From: Acheta domesticus
Taxonomy: Eukaryota > Arthropoda > Insecta > Orthoptera > Gryllidae
Assembly: GCA_031308135.1 (NCBI GenBank)
Contig: JAHLJT010009436.1
Location: 158,329,302 to 158,393,301, forward strand
Direction of reading: 5' to 3'
Length of the DNA: 64,000 nt
This document shows, one piece after another, positions 53,600 through 64,000 of this stretch. Position numbers and translations under genes: made by a program. Under the pieces are notes generated by a model. The model made no database searches, was not told the origin of the DNA, and saw only the letters and a program-made list of their open reading frames with translations. Every line of letters starts with the position of its first letter. Position 1 is the stretch's first letter.

Positions 53600-54160
53600 C
53601 CTCTTTTTACTTTCTCACCATACTACTGTAAACGTAGTAAAGAGAAAATATTGTAATGGTGCGTTGGAAATAGGCGACTTTAGCAAGAGAAAAAGTCGTA
53701 TCGTCGGGTCCTCGTCATGAAAAAGTGTATAGGTCTTGTTTCTAAATGAAGTTAGAAAGAAGTAAATTACTTCTTCTAACACGTTGTGGAGGGAGAAAAT
53801 ACATTTTGTGGTCCTTAGTGGCGAAAAATCGATTGAAGGCGAAATATCTGTGTGTGTTTCTGTCTCTGTTTCTCTCTCTGTTGCTCTCTCTCTATCTCTC
53901 TCTTTCTCTATCTCTTTCTCTTTCTCTCTGTCTCTGTCCGTCCACCTCTCCGCCTGTTCATCTATCCGTACGTCTGCCAGACCTTCAGTGCGTCCGTCCG
54001 TCTCTGTCCAACCGAATCTTTTGAGTCTAAATTTTGATCGTAAGTTAGGCAGTTCAAAATGTCGTGGAAAATAATGAAGAATGTTCTCATGAAAGATAAT
54101 ATATCCATTGTACTATGAAACGATAATCATCTCAGATTTCGAAAAAATGTCACTTATCTT
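53600..54160 (+). repeat. repeat family E1, copy e (diverged)
   Basis: GTCGGGTCCTCGTCATGAAAAAGT, CTAACACGTTGTGGAGG, TTTTGTGGTCCTTAGTGGCGAAAAATCGATTGAAGGC follow the E1 order GCCGGGCC..ATGA.AAAAGT, CTAACACGTGGTGTAG, TTTTGTGGGTCCTTGATACCGAAAAACCAATTGGAGGC at 43078-43205. The microsatellite here has shifted to CTCT and then CGTC types (53857-54005). The frames at 53746-54074 (+) are this repeat. Confidence 0.65.
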
Positions 54161-54164
54161 CCGT

Positions 54165-55195
54165 TTGTTGCGACCCCCCGTAAATAAGAGTAATATAACG
54201 ATGTAAGAATACGGTATTATGTACTTATACGGTACTTATGCGGTACTTATACGGTACTTATGCAACAAATTAATATTAATGATGGTATTTCTTCAGAGCC
54301 CATAGAAATCTCTTAATTTTGTCAGAAATATACATATTCCAAACTAAACTTACAATTTGTTTACACACTACAGGCAAAAATGTTGCTGTAGAAAGTCGCT
54401 GTATTGGGTTCACGAAATTTCAAATTGTGACAGTTCTTTATAATTGCGCCCTCTAAATATGTTTGTATATTTTGTGAAGCACTTTTGTGTGTGCCCTAAC
54501 AACGTTTTGAGAACTTAAACAAAAACTTTCCTCTCCCTTCCAAATTGACAGCGGTGCCCCCTCTTTTAATTGACTAAAATTTCGATTGCTCACTCCTGTT
54601 CTTTAATTATCGGTGCTCCTTTTTCGTAACCTCCAAACCAAACTTAACGAGTTGTTTGTCATGAGAGGAAAGGTATTTGATGACGAGCTTTTGCACAACA
54701 TATATGCAGTTTCTCTGCCTTGAGGTCAAGGTCGTTAATATCGGTGCACAGCCACTGGGGCGCTGTAAGCCTTTACATGGACGCGAAGCTACAGATTAGC
54801 GAGCAAGAGATAAGCCTGCGCGAGGCAGAATGATATCGTTAAGCGCCTGCCATCTTCCATGATGGCATTGGCCGCTGACCAACAAGTAGTAAAAGGGCGA
54901 AGAGAGAGCGTGTCCGAAGAGGCCAGACGTCGCTGTTCGTTAAATCGTTATCACTGGAGTTGTGAACTTGGTCCGATAAATGTATCGCTAACCTTACTTA
55001 GTCTGAAAGAAATGAAATCTGTACCTAAAGTCAAAGCCGTCACACCCTTGCAGGTTCAATTCATTTTCTTGAGTATATAGCTTTTAAACTATTCTGATAT
55101 TTAAACATCATCAAAACAATAATAGTTTAACATTAACATCTCTATAATAATAGTTTGCCCTTCAACCATTACCCTTCTTATTATTCAATACTCCG
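54165..55195. other. gene-free stretch
   Basis: A short 12-bp tandem (GGTACTTATACG/GGTACTTATGCG) lies at 54225-54262. The frame at 54859-55080 (+) has no recognisable family. Confidence 0.4.
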
Positions 55196-55600
55196 TATAA
55201 GTTATCTCAGAGCAGCAATATCGTTGTTTCTGCAACAACTCTGACCGGGAAGTTCTATGGTTCGACTCCCGGTGGTGGCGGATTCTCGATTCTAGGTACA
55301 CAGCCAGATCAAATGCAGCCCCTCTGTAGAGGAGAATTCTAGCGGTCGGCAGCTCTGATCGGTAGTTTGCCGTGTTTCCTCCGATCAGTTCAAAAATAAT
55401 GCTGAAGCAGTGCCCAACAAACGGGCTACGACCTTCTTCCTAACACATACTTATACTAAAGTGCACTACATGTCGGGAGACCAGTTGAGAGCTGCGCCCC
55501 GCTAGTGGGAAATACCTGAATGGGGAAACCCCGCAAACCGATGTGTAGGTCGGCGCCGAGTATCACCTTCGGGTTGGGGGAGGAACATTATCACCTAAAC
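55196..55600 (+). mobile_element. tRNA-derived SINE-A, copy 3
   Basis: B box GGTTCGACTCC at 55259-55269 is close to the consensus; the A-box region is TTATCTCAGAGCAGC near 55202. The body has GAGGAGAATTCTAGCGGTCG, GCTCTGATCGGTAGTTTGCC, ATGTCGGGAGACCAGTTGAG, GCTAGTGGGAAATACCTG and GATGTGTAGGTCGGCGCCGA, matching copy 1 block by block. It lacks the oligo(A) tail. Confidence 0.85.
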
Positions 55601-56234
55601 TGCACTAACCGAACTAATGACCATTGCAGTTGTGTCTGAAAACATCAAGCAATCCATAACTCTGAACAATATGTTGTTGAAAATTTCAATCTGAAGCTTT
55701 GTTGATCTCATACGCCTTACATTCAATTTCACATGACTTTGTGACATCCGCTGAATAGGTGGAAAAGTTTTGGAATTTTTACGTGTTCATGTTGAGAATT
55801 TGCAGTAAATACATTTCGGTTGGGCACTTCTATCCGCAGAAACTGATAGGATGTAAATGGCAATTCACAAGTTGATTTTTTTCACGTTTGATTGTTTTAC
55901 CAGCTAATATCGTCTGACAAAATTCACGAACGGCAAAACAATGCCAGATACCAGCAGAACCAAAGCATACATAATTACGTCTACTGACGGTAGAGTGCTC
56001 TCACACGCACTGGATTTTTACTCCCTGCAGATTCGTTGCGAAAGAGCGCATATTTAATATTACCCTACGCGTAGAGGTTTGTTCTTTGTATCTCGTATGT
56101 GCAGACGCCCTTACTTGTTTCGAAACAGCAACTGTTGCCGCTGAAGCGACTGACCAAAAAGTTGGTTCCGCGTCTCGACAGTGACAGATTTTCTTCACTA
56201 GCAGCGCGACATCTTCCCTTTCCAAAGCTTTCTA
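55601..56234. other. gene-free stretch
   Basis: I see nothing; the frame at 56001-56225 (-) has no recognisable domain. Confidence 0.4.
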
Positions 56235-56400
56235 TGTTCCTCTCCCCTTATACACACACTCACGTGCACATATATCAAGAGACCAGACGAGAACTTGGAA
56301 CTTGTCTCGTGTGAGGTGGTGCCCTGGAAGCGCTGACACCCTCGCAAACCGGCGTGTACGTTTGTGCCGTACCTCGCTTTCCAAAAGAGAAGGAACACCG
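56235..56400 (+). mobile_element. SINE-A 3' fragment
   Basis: TATACACACACTCACGTGC..AGAGACCAGACGAGAACTTGG and GTGAGGTGGTGCCCTG, then CAAACCGGCGTGTACGTTTGTGCCG correspond to the 3' half of SINE-A (TACACTT.., GGAGACCAGTTGAGAG.TTG, CAAACCGATGTGTAGGTCGGCGCCG). The tRNA head is absent. Confidence 0.5.
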
Positions 56401-58150
56401 CAACCTCACTTCACGGTGCGTTTGTTCCTCACACGATTGATCATTGTATCAGACACCAATCAAATACATTTTTCCTTTCCTTGGCATCCTCCTCTGCAAC
56501 TTCCATATTCAACCTAGGAAAAACCTATGATCAACGCCGAAGAATCAAATCCAGATTCCCAAAAGATAAATTTAAACCGCCCTAAAGAGAAGCGCATGAT
56601 TTCCCAAACTTACTCCCTCTAACTTTTTTCCAATTGTAACCTATATCCTATTTTTCCATTTTCATCGCCTGTAATTGTTGATTATGAGTAGACCTCGGAT
56701 ATTTGGACAAATGCCTACTTAGTTCCTTTAGAATGTTGTGGAAAATAATTGCAGATGTTTACAGCAGATGTAGCAGTTTATGCAGATGAATCATAAAAAA
56801 ATGAATCTACTGAAAGCTTCTAATAGTGTGTAAAATGTCCTAAAAGGGTTGTTGATACCTATTTTAACATGTTTTTGGGTAAAACCAGTGATTATCAAGA
56901 ACGGTCATATTTTAAATGCTAAATTTTGAAATTTGTTTTACGGGAACATAAGTACTTTTCCGAAATGCAAATATAATATGAACTCAATGAGCCCTGCAAG
57001 TCAACATAATGAAGATATTTCACGCTCGCCTCTGATCAGCTTCTTAGGCAATTGCACCCATTCCTGGTGCAGCTGCGCTGTTGAGAGGTTGAGGCTTCTC
57101 GGTGCAGAGCGTCGTCTTCGAAGTCCAGGCGAGGAAAGCCACAGGTCAGGCAAAAGCCTTCTGTCGGACAGGCGAAGGTTACAAAATACAGTGCAATGGT
57201 TAAATCAGTCCGTGTGATACAATTATGTAGAGGGGGAGAGGGGACGAGTGAAGAAGTTACAGAAAAAGTGAGCGTGAGAAATTTGACAATGTTTATTTGC
57301 TCCTATTAATCTGTGTCAGTAAAAAATTCATGTTCAGCCTTCAAAATGACTTTAATGGGTAAGATAGCTATATTGTAGAAAATTTGTAAAAAATATTGAT
57401 CATATACTGTATTGCTAATTATGAAAGTAAATAAAATGTGCATTCTCATAAAATACGTTTTCCTTAATATTAAAAATTGCCTAATTTAATCCTTTTGGGA
57501 TAAGTTCTAGACGCCATAAATACAACATTTTCATGTAAATTTGCCTGGCTTAGTCATTTTGTAACCTATTTTAAGTGCCTAAAACGTCGACTTTCATGCC
57601 TATTAATGCCCAATTTCGTAATTTTGTTACTTATTTTAGGTGCCAAATCAAACCTTTCTTGTTCCTAAAATTGCGAGGTCTAGTTACAAGATACAGTTAT
57701 TCTAAATGAGTTAAATAATATCAAACTGTAGTTGTAGAATCATAAATTTCCTTCCTACGCATGGTAAATCGAAAAATCGCCATGTTGCGTAGAGTGCAAC
57801 GCGCACCCACTGGTGTGACAAAATAAAATCGCCCGGTCATCAGGTTAATTGGAAAAAGGAGCACCCTAGTTTTCTAAAGAAGGTGGTGTGTATAAAGGGT
57901 AAAGGCATACATACAGCTGTCGAAGCCGGGTGCGGTCGCAAGGATATTGCGTCTGTCGCTGATAACCCCGAGATGGGGCCGCAGTGCTGGAAGCCAACAC
58001 CAGCACCCGTTGCTTGTGCTAACCGCAGGGGTGGCCACTCTAACAGGCGCATGCAAATGGGGGGGGGCGATTCAGTGGACCACAGTGTATATTTTTCCTT
58101 TCTCTTTGTTTAGGTAAAGAGTTACTTTTACATCGTAAAGGATTATATTA
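56401..58150. other. gene-free stretch
   Basis: Mostly AT-rich. The block at 57480-57670 contains two related pieces (TTTTGTAACCTATTTTAAGTG and TTTTGTTACTTATTTTAGGTG). 57900-58070 is GC-richer with open frames on both strands and a G9 run at 58059. No gene is recognised. Confidence 0.4.
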
Positions 58151-58154
58151 TTAC

Positions 58155-58345
58155 GCTTATTATAACACCCCAGGTTTGTTAGACCTGGGGGTTGGAAGAT
58201 AGAATGATAATAATGATGATAATGAGGTTGAATGGACGACACACAAATGCAGACATACACAAACACACCCATGCCCGAGGCGGGACTCGAACCCGCGATC
58301 CTTCCGTCCGAGATCGCCATGGCCACTACTGATTTAGCGATCTCG
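58155..58345 (-). mobile_element. tRNA-derived SINE-B, copy 2
   Basis: On the minus strand: AGCCCGAGATCGCTAAATCA, GTAGTGGCCATGGCGATCTC, GGACGGAAGGATCGCGG, B box GGTTCGAGTCC (complement of 58283-58293; perfect), then CGCCTCGGGCATG, a GTGTGTTTGTGTATG body and an ATTATCATCATTATC tail. It has a longer 3' body than copy 1 and includes a CCCCAGGT..ACCTGGGG hairpin at 58168-58192. Confidence 0.8.
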
Positions 58346-58363
58346 GGCTATCCGGACTGACTA

Positions 58364-58395
58364 TTATTATTATTATTATTATAATTATTATTATA
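58364..58395. repeat. (ATT)n microsatellite
   Basis: TATTATTATTATTATTATA-type run next to the 5' side of the SINE-B copy. Confidence 0.8.
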
Positions 58396-59395
58396 TATTA
58401 CTTGTCTTAAGCCTCAGTGAGATGAACGCTCCTCGGATGTTAAAGGAAATAATCGAACCGTGTCGCGACGGTTCGATTGCAATCCCTTCGTAGAAGCTGC
58501 AACATTCTCCAGGCCTCCTCACAAATAGGTGGCAATCGCATTTTGGTGTCTGTCAGTGTAGATAACAGTTCTGTGATCCGAGAAATAATGTTAATGGTGA
58601 ACTAGTTCTTTAAAGACGTTACTGCGTCCCCGAGAATTTCAAAAAGTGATCAAAATGTTTATGACTTACCTGAACCTCAAAAACTGAAAATATTTAAAAA
58701 CAAACTTTCCGAAAATGATTGTTATAATTAGTTCAATACTGGTATTATTAATCCTTAAATATATATTTTTTCTTCTATTATTTTGCAATTTATTCTGGGG
58801 TCTGGCATATTCCCATTCAATACCCCTCCCATGCTCGCCAGGTACCGAATGGCATTGTGTCAGTCGTCATACCGTTCAGTCACAGGGATGACGAGGGGTC
58901 AGCGATGGGACCCTGCGCAGTTTCTTTGCTCAAACTTGGATTGGTCAAGGAGTTTTGTTTATTGTTGAGGACTTTTATTATTGGAACCTATCTTAACACT
59001 GAGTGATACTTTCGTCTTTCAACGGTTTTCGGATGTTTACTAAACAATTCGAAACCGTCGCCACTCCTCATCGTGTAGTCGCATTGCATGCGCAATGAAG
59101 TGCCTGCAATGTCATTGTCTATGCAGCGCCTCTGACACACTTTCAATTACAAATTGAGTTCTTGGGAACACCGCCGCCTCCAGACATAAATAATGCCCAT
59201 AAACATCAATCAATTGACTAATTTGTTTAACTGTGTTAAGCGAAGTAGATCCTCCCGTGTCAATTTCTTCCAACCCCAGCCAGTAAGAATGAAGAAAAGG
59301 AGTTTGTGTTGCGTGCTTGTGAGCTTCTGAACTCGTGTGTGAAAATCCTTGGCGCAAGGGTTGTGAAAGTTTGGTCACCCCTGGCCTATCCGATA
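58396..59395. other. gene-free stretch
   Basis: I see nothing convincing. A CCGTGTCGCGACGG palindrome-like word occurs at 58459. The frame at 58783-58968 (+) has no recognisable domain. Confidence 0.4.
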
Positions 59396-59399
59396 ATTT

Positions 59400-59750
59400 C
59401 CAGCGTCTGCGAAGGGCGTGGCGTGGCGTGGCGGGGCGGGGCAGGGCAGGGCGAGGAGGGTCGGGAGCGACGGAACAGCAACTGCGGCGGCGGCGTGGAA
59501 GGGAGGGGGAGAGAGAGGGACCGGCGACCGCAAGGCTTGCACAAGGGTGGAGCGGGACGCGAGGGGTGAGAGCAGGAGCGGGGAAGCGGACGGGCGCGGA
59601 GAGCACGCGCGGAGCAGGACAGGGCGAGACGCTAATGGGAGCGACGTTGCAGGCGACGGGCAGCACAGAGGTGATGGGAGATAGAATATGCAGCTGAACT
59701 GACGACTAGGCGGGCGGAGCGGGCGAGGCAGGGCGGGGCGGGCATTTTTG
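59400..59750. other. G-rich strand-asymmetric patch
   Basis: Begins with a (GGCGTGGCGTGGCGGGGCG)-like 5-bp repeat at 59420-59450, then GGGAGCGAC and GAGAGAGGGA runs, and ends with a GGGCGGAGCGGGCGAGGCAG tract. Open frames on both strands (59112-59666 -, 59335-59697 +) are composition artefacts. The G-rich strand could form quadruplexes. Confidence 0.5.
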
Positions 59751-60538
59751 ACAAACGCTATCGTTCAAAGACAAATGAAACACATGAGGAAATCGCGTAT
59801 TTAATGAAGTAGAATTCGCCGCGTGAGGGAAGTGAATCAAAAACCTTTCTCTCTGTTTTGTCGTCTAAAATGTATTGGAAAATTTTGCTTTGATTGAGAT
59901 CGTTTTATATTAATCACATAGGCATAAGGCCGGACGTCGCCGTAACTTGAAACTTTGCGAGCTGACCAAGTCAAATTTATCGTGTCAAATTGACCTTTCT
60001 TTGCTAATAATCCAACTACCTAAACACAATGTTTTGCTTCATTACCCGTTAAATAGCTCACTTCACACGTTTTCCAATAGATAGATTAGCTTTGGCAGTT
60101 TGTCAAAATTTGTCGCGGGCAGAGCAAGGGTAATGACAATAGAACAATGTCGGTCACTGTAACTCAGTAGGTGGTAAAGGTGGGACAGCAGTGCAGTCAG
60201 CACAGTGGTGAGGCCAGTGCAAGGGTCGTGAATTGAGGGTATGTCGATGAGTGTAGTCATGCAATATGAACTTCGTGGGACTAGGTCGAAAATGAGTGGG
60301 AGGGGATCTGAGTCGAGGAATATGGCAATCAAAGGATGCCAGGAAAATTCAAGATGACTGAAATTCAGGGCAGTAACGCCGGCGATTTCGAAATAGTGGA
60401 AGAGTCGTGGAGGAATTTGTGTAGAATCCAGGGAGCGTGCAAAGATGTGTGTAGCAGGTACGGGGAGAAAATGGTGGCATGTCCCTGCAAGAGATGAAAG
60501 AGTATTGATGCTATTGATGCAGGGAGTTAAGAGACGGT
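59751..60538. other. gene-free stretch
   Basis: The minus frame 60063-60332 (89 codons, leucine-rich, IPSIHDPCTGLTTVLTALLS) may be a decayed coding fragment but matches no family I recognise. Confidence 0.35.
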
Positions 60539-60539
60539 T

Positions 60540-61085
60540 TGGCTGAAGAAGCGAGGAATAGTTCGCAAAACGGGAAGCTGGGTGGCTGCAGAGTAAAGTG
60601 GAGCTCTACTGGAATGACGAGGAGAGCGGTAGACACAGACACACCAAGGCTGCGGAAGGGAGACGGGGATGAGTCGCTCTCGCGCTGTGCTGGAGGACAG
60701 GGTTGTGAAGTATTGCGGTCTAGGAGAAGACTGGAGCGGCGGGGGGGACACAGAAAATCAGAGTGCGGAGATGGTACGGACGAGACAGAGAGAGGGGGGA
60801 GGGCGTAGGAGGGCTTGGCCGCGCTGCGAGGGAGGACGGGATGTGAGAATCAGCGGGCGGGCGGGCGGGCCGGGACAGAGATACTGCTGCGACCACGACA
60901 CGCCCCCGCTGCCACTTCCCCCTCCGCAGCCGTCGCAGGCGGAGCGCGCGCGGTGCAGATGGCGGTGGCGGCCTTATCAGGATCCCGTGTTTCCAATTTG
61001 CACTCATCGGCCCCCTAAGCGCCGCGCCCCCGCCCCTCCCGGCCGATCGACTCTCGCCGTGTAAACCTCGCAATTTCCCCCATGA
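60540..61085. other. GC-rich patch, G-rich then C-rich
   Basis: GAGAGCGG and GGGGGAGGGCGTAGG tracts are followed by CGGGCGGGCGGGCGGGC at 60855 (a short CGGG tetranucleotide run, complement type of the 19.0-kb array), then C-rich DNA. Open frames occur on both strands. Possible CpG island. Confidence 0.5.
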
Positions 61086-61655
61086 CGCGACGCCAGGACG
61101 CTGCACAATCTCTCAGCAGTGCAGCCAAGGAACGTACACAAACTGCACGATACCGCTCGTAGTGCCCCGCAAGTGGCGGAATATTAATAACAGTAAGGTA
61201 ATCAATTATAATTAATTTTTTTCAGTTCAAGTACTGGTGAATTATTTTTAATGTAGGGTGTTATAGGAATTTCTCTATTATTTACGCAGAAAATATTACA
61301 CGGTAATTTAACTTGTTTTCATAAAAAAACTAGAGATGAGAATTCTTAAGTTATCAGAAATTTAACAAGTGAAATTGGTGCAGAGAGGGATGATCTTAAA
61401 GTGATTAAGGAATTAAAAATATACAACTTGATTTTGCTAGTAGATGATGGTCCCAATTCAAACGTTTATGAACCTATCTTCCTTGATTTTTCTTACTTTA
61501 ATTCTCTTTCCAACATCAAGCACGTTCTGAAACAAACAATACGAAGCAAGCATAACGCTCAGTGTATTCATTACAACAGATTGTTTTTAAATTTATGTTG
61601 GTTGTACATAGTTCAGTTTAAGTAACAACTTTACATATGTCTGAAAGGCTTACGT
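61086..61655. other. gene-free AT-rich stretch
   Basis: The frame at 61401-61625 (+) has no recognisable domain. Nothing else seen. Confidence 0.4.
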
Positions 61656-61659
61656 GCCA

Positions 61660-61990
61660 ACTTATATTTAACTTTACTTCTAAAACATCTAACATAGGGA
61701 GAGGATGTCCTATTGGGTGGTGTTGGGGAGGTTTTTAGGTATATATTGTAGGAATATCTGTTTTTAATTCTGGTGTGGGTATGACTTCTTGCAAGTCTGA
61801 AGGTTGCAAGGGAAAGGATTTGGGGTAAATAATGGTAAAAGTTAGTGCCTAGGTCTGTGATATGATGTTCAATGTGTTCTAGACTGAGTTCTTTATAAAG
61901 TTAGTGATAGGCGACAACCACGGTGTATTGGATATTGTTCTGAGAAATTGTTTTTGAATTATTTGTTATTTTTAGTTTTTTTGTGGATTT
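61660..61990 (-). pseudogene. Jockey-like LINE reverse transcriptase C-terminal relic
   Basis: On the minus strand, QIIQKQFLRTISNTPWLSPI at about 61950-61890 matches the QNxxLRxIxxAPW segment of the relics at 6.4 and 49 kb. A degenerate tail with several stops follows (LTFTIIYPKSFPLQPS and similar in shifting frames), the part that in related elements lies after the RT. No catalytic motif remains. Confidence 0.7.
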
Positions 61991-61994
61991 ATCC

Positions 61995-62575
61995 ATATGG
62001 AACACATTACAACAGATAATCGTGTCCGACACGATCACTATCGAGTTCTTTTCCGTTTCTTAACACCGAAACGATCAAATGAACTCGGCGCAGGAGAGGA
62101 TCACAGAGCAGGCGCGTGCTACTGCCAGCACCTCCGCACAATATCACAGCTGTGAAAGATTAAAAAAAATGTAGGTTGAGCTGCAAGGGTGTAGGTGACA
62201 GCCTGAAATGAAATCATTCTGCACATGTGTTGACTTGTGTCTAGCCCACTACCGTCCGAATTGATTTTCCTGAACCTCGAGAGCGGCCATTGCCGGCGCC
62301 CTCGTGAACAAAGGACCATTGTTGGAGCTATCTGGTATTACGTATTGGCAACTTTTATTGCCAAATTTTTATGTTGCTAAATTATATTATAAAAACAAAA
62401 AATGTCAAACCGCTGATTATGGGAGAGCTTTTTTCTACAAAAAGTAGTAAAACCGTTCATCTTTGCTGCGTATGCCTCATCAACTTCGGAGCTGTCCAAC
62501 CACAGTTTGCATAACACGTACACAATGTCCTTAAAGATTATTTCATGTTTCTGGACATGTCAACTGTCCCGTTAG
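61995..62575. other. gene-free stretch
   Basis: A palindromic ATCGTGTCCGACACGAT lies at 62020-62036. The frame at 62119-62319 (-) has no recognisable domain. Confidence 0.4.
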
Positions 62576-62577
62576 TG

Positions 62578-63112
62578 CCGTAAGGGTAGTCTCCGATCGT
62601 TAGTCCCGTAAGTGTAGTACATTTTCACGGGAGGTGACGATGCTATTCTTCCGCTGGATGGTGACACCCGGCGCTGAATACACGTCGCGTCGGCTTGCTG
62701 GGTTTCCCCAGCCAGGTGTCTCCCATCAACGCTCACCTCTCCAGCGGGCAAAAGCCTAAACGTCCCGACTGGAGTCGCGACATGAGTGTTAGTGTCGAGC
62801 ATGTGAGTGTAAGTTAGGGGTGAGGATGCGACAAGAAAGAGGTAGGAAAGATCAAACGCGGTCGTCCAGTGGTCCATTTGTTCGCGTGTTGCTCCGACAT
62901 TCGTCTGATGTTGATCATAGGAACCACGGAAAACTGCGAGTACCTCATCAGAGCAGAAATCTCTCTCGGGTAGCGGCTGGGTTCGATCTAGGTTATCTAG
63001 CTCGCGTCGAAAATCCTGTCAGCGCGCGTCGGGACTTGAGCACTCGCACCTCCCGGTCAGAGGCGCCGCAGTGGCGTCAGTTGATGGCTGGAGCCACATG
63101 CGCACTCAGCCT
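62578..63112 (-). mobile_element. tRNA-derived SINE-A, copy 4
   Basis: Minus strand head: CCATCAACTGACGCCACTGC, GGCGCCTCTGACCGGGAGGT, then a degenerate B-box region. The body carries TGCTCTGATGAGG, GCAGTTTTCCGTGGTTCCTA, TGATCAACATCAGACGAATG, GGCTGGGGAAACCCAGCAAG and CCATCCAGCGGAAGAATAGC, matching copy 2 in order. The tail region at 62568-62620 contains CCGTAAGTGTAGTAC as at 40590. The open frames 62820-63206 (+) and 62572-62877 (-) lie in it and are not genes. Confidence 0.85.
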
Positions 63113-63239
63113 TATCACGTCCTTGGAGCGAAAAACACGCGGGTTGATCTCCACGAGTTGCATACGCCCTTGGAATGAAATACTTCAGCCATTGCGGGAT
63201 ATGTAAGATAGAATGCAACGTCCTGTTTTATGTAGTACC
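63113..63239. other. short spacer between divergent SINEs
   Basis: Non-repetitive DNA between two head-to-head SINE-A copies. Confidence 0.4.
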
Positions 63240-63612
63240 AGCTGAGATGGTTTTGTTCCGGCACTGTCATTGCCTCTGCAGCTTTGCTGACTGGGAAATC
63301 CGAGGCTTCGAGTCTCGATTTTCGGCAATAGCTGTATAATAGGACGAATTTAATAACCGCATGGAGGAGAATTCTAACTGCCAGTTGCTATCATCGATAG
63401 TTTTCAGTGTCATTATTAATCTAATTCCTAATTCTCTCCTGTTATTATTAATCTAATTCCGATGTACTTCCTTAACAAATGGGCTTCTTCATCATTTTTC
63501 CTTCGTCTTCCCTTACACACAGATACACACGCTTACATTCATTATACATATTTGGAGACGAGCACGGAACTTAGAACATGTCTCATTAATACGGTGTATC
63601 CGTATGAGAGTC
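63240..63612 (+). mobile_element. tRNA-derived SINE-A, copy 5 (diverged)
   Basis: Head with CTGAGATGGTTTTGTTCCG (decayed A box) and GGCTTCGAGTCTC (B-box-like). The body has GGAGGAGAATTCTAACTGCC, GATAGTTTTCAGTGTC, TTACACACAGATACACACGC and GGAGACGAGCACGGAAC. An internal duplication of TTATTAATCTAATTCC (63412-63462) is private to this copy. Confidence 0.7.
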
Positions 63613-64000
63613 CGGGATATGGCAAATCATGAGAAGCTGAGAAGACAGCAATTGACTCTAAGCTCAAGACTCGACGATCTACGCCAAGCTTTATATATGG
63701 TGATCTGCACCAAGATCGATATTTGACGAATTTCACAAAGCTCGTCATACGGTGATCCACGCAAAATTCGTCTCTCTGGAGCCCTCCATGGAGCATTTCT
63801 GTAGTTTCGGGACCCAGCAGACTCCGTAAGGGCATTACATTTGTCTTATGCTCCACTCCCACAATCACCGCCTCTTTTTACTCCCCAAGACACAGTCCCA
63901 TTTATAAAAAAACATGCCAGCTGCTGGATATTGCGGACACTAGCATGTAGGAGGGCGTCTGTTCCCACACTCCGAGCCAAGGAGCGCGGGGCGACTCGTG
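63613..64000. other. gene-free end of window
   Basis: The frame at 63542-63868 (-) overlaps the SINE and has no recognisable domain. Slightly GC-rich at the end. Nothing else seen. Confidence 0.4.

Overview
This looks like intergenic and intronic DNA from a large, repeat-rich insect genome. I lean towards a polyneopteran (stick insect, cockroach or termite type), but that is inference from the repeat mix, the AT-rich background and the lack of compact genes. There is no bacterial or viral gene organisation and no operon. Nearly all long open frames lie in GC-rich low-complexity DNA or in SINEs and are not genes.

Host genes: one exon is well supported. A signal-peptide-coding exon lies on the + strand at 41332-41427, with a strong acceptor, a good start context, a hydrophobic core and a GTGAGT donor in phase 1. 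Its other exons are outside the window or not identified. Two very tentative continuations (42332 and 46284) are noted.

Mobile DNA dominates. The best preserved item is a P-element-like (THAP/THAP9-type) DNA transposon at 50368-52635, with 27-bp terminal inverted repeats, an exact 8-bp target duplication, three recognisable exons, a lost catalytic middle, a C-terminal tail and a poly(A) signal. A 2-base deletion removes the zinc-binding histidine codon of its THAP finger. At 42960-46011 there is a three-layer nest: an unnamed repeat family (called E1 here) split by a TTAA-flanked element that itself carries another E1 copy. An unoccupied version of the TTAA site sits in the E1 copy at 10.3-11.6 kb. 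Other elements are hAT-like (809-1382, 1590-1985, 39658-40432), Harbinger-like (8262-8747) and two short inverted-repeat MITEs (17160-17252, 26091-26322).

Retroelements: an R2/R4-type (restriction-like endonuclease) LINE relic at 21.6-23.0 kb lies directly beside a (TAA)n array. Jockey-like RT relics occur at 6.4-7.0, 49.05-49.56 and 61.66-61.99 kb, and short LINE tails at 36.05 and 50.1 kb. Two tRNA-derived SINE families are present: SINE-A (five copies and one fragment) and SINE-B (two copies).

GC-rich CpG-dense patches are scattered through the AT-rich background. Three have become long minisatellites: (CCCG)n at 19.0-19.7 kb, a 15-bp unit at 33.2-34.1 kb and a 12-bp unit at 36.96-37.3 kb. 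They create spurious proteins open on both strands.
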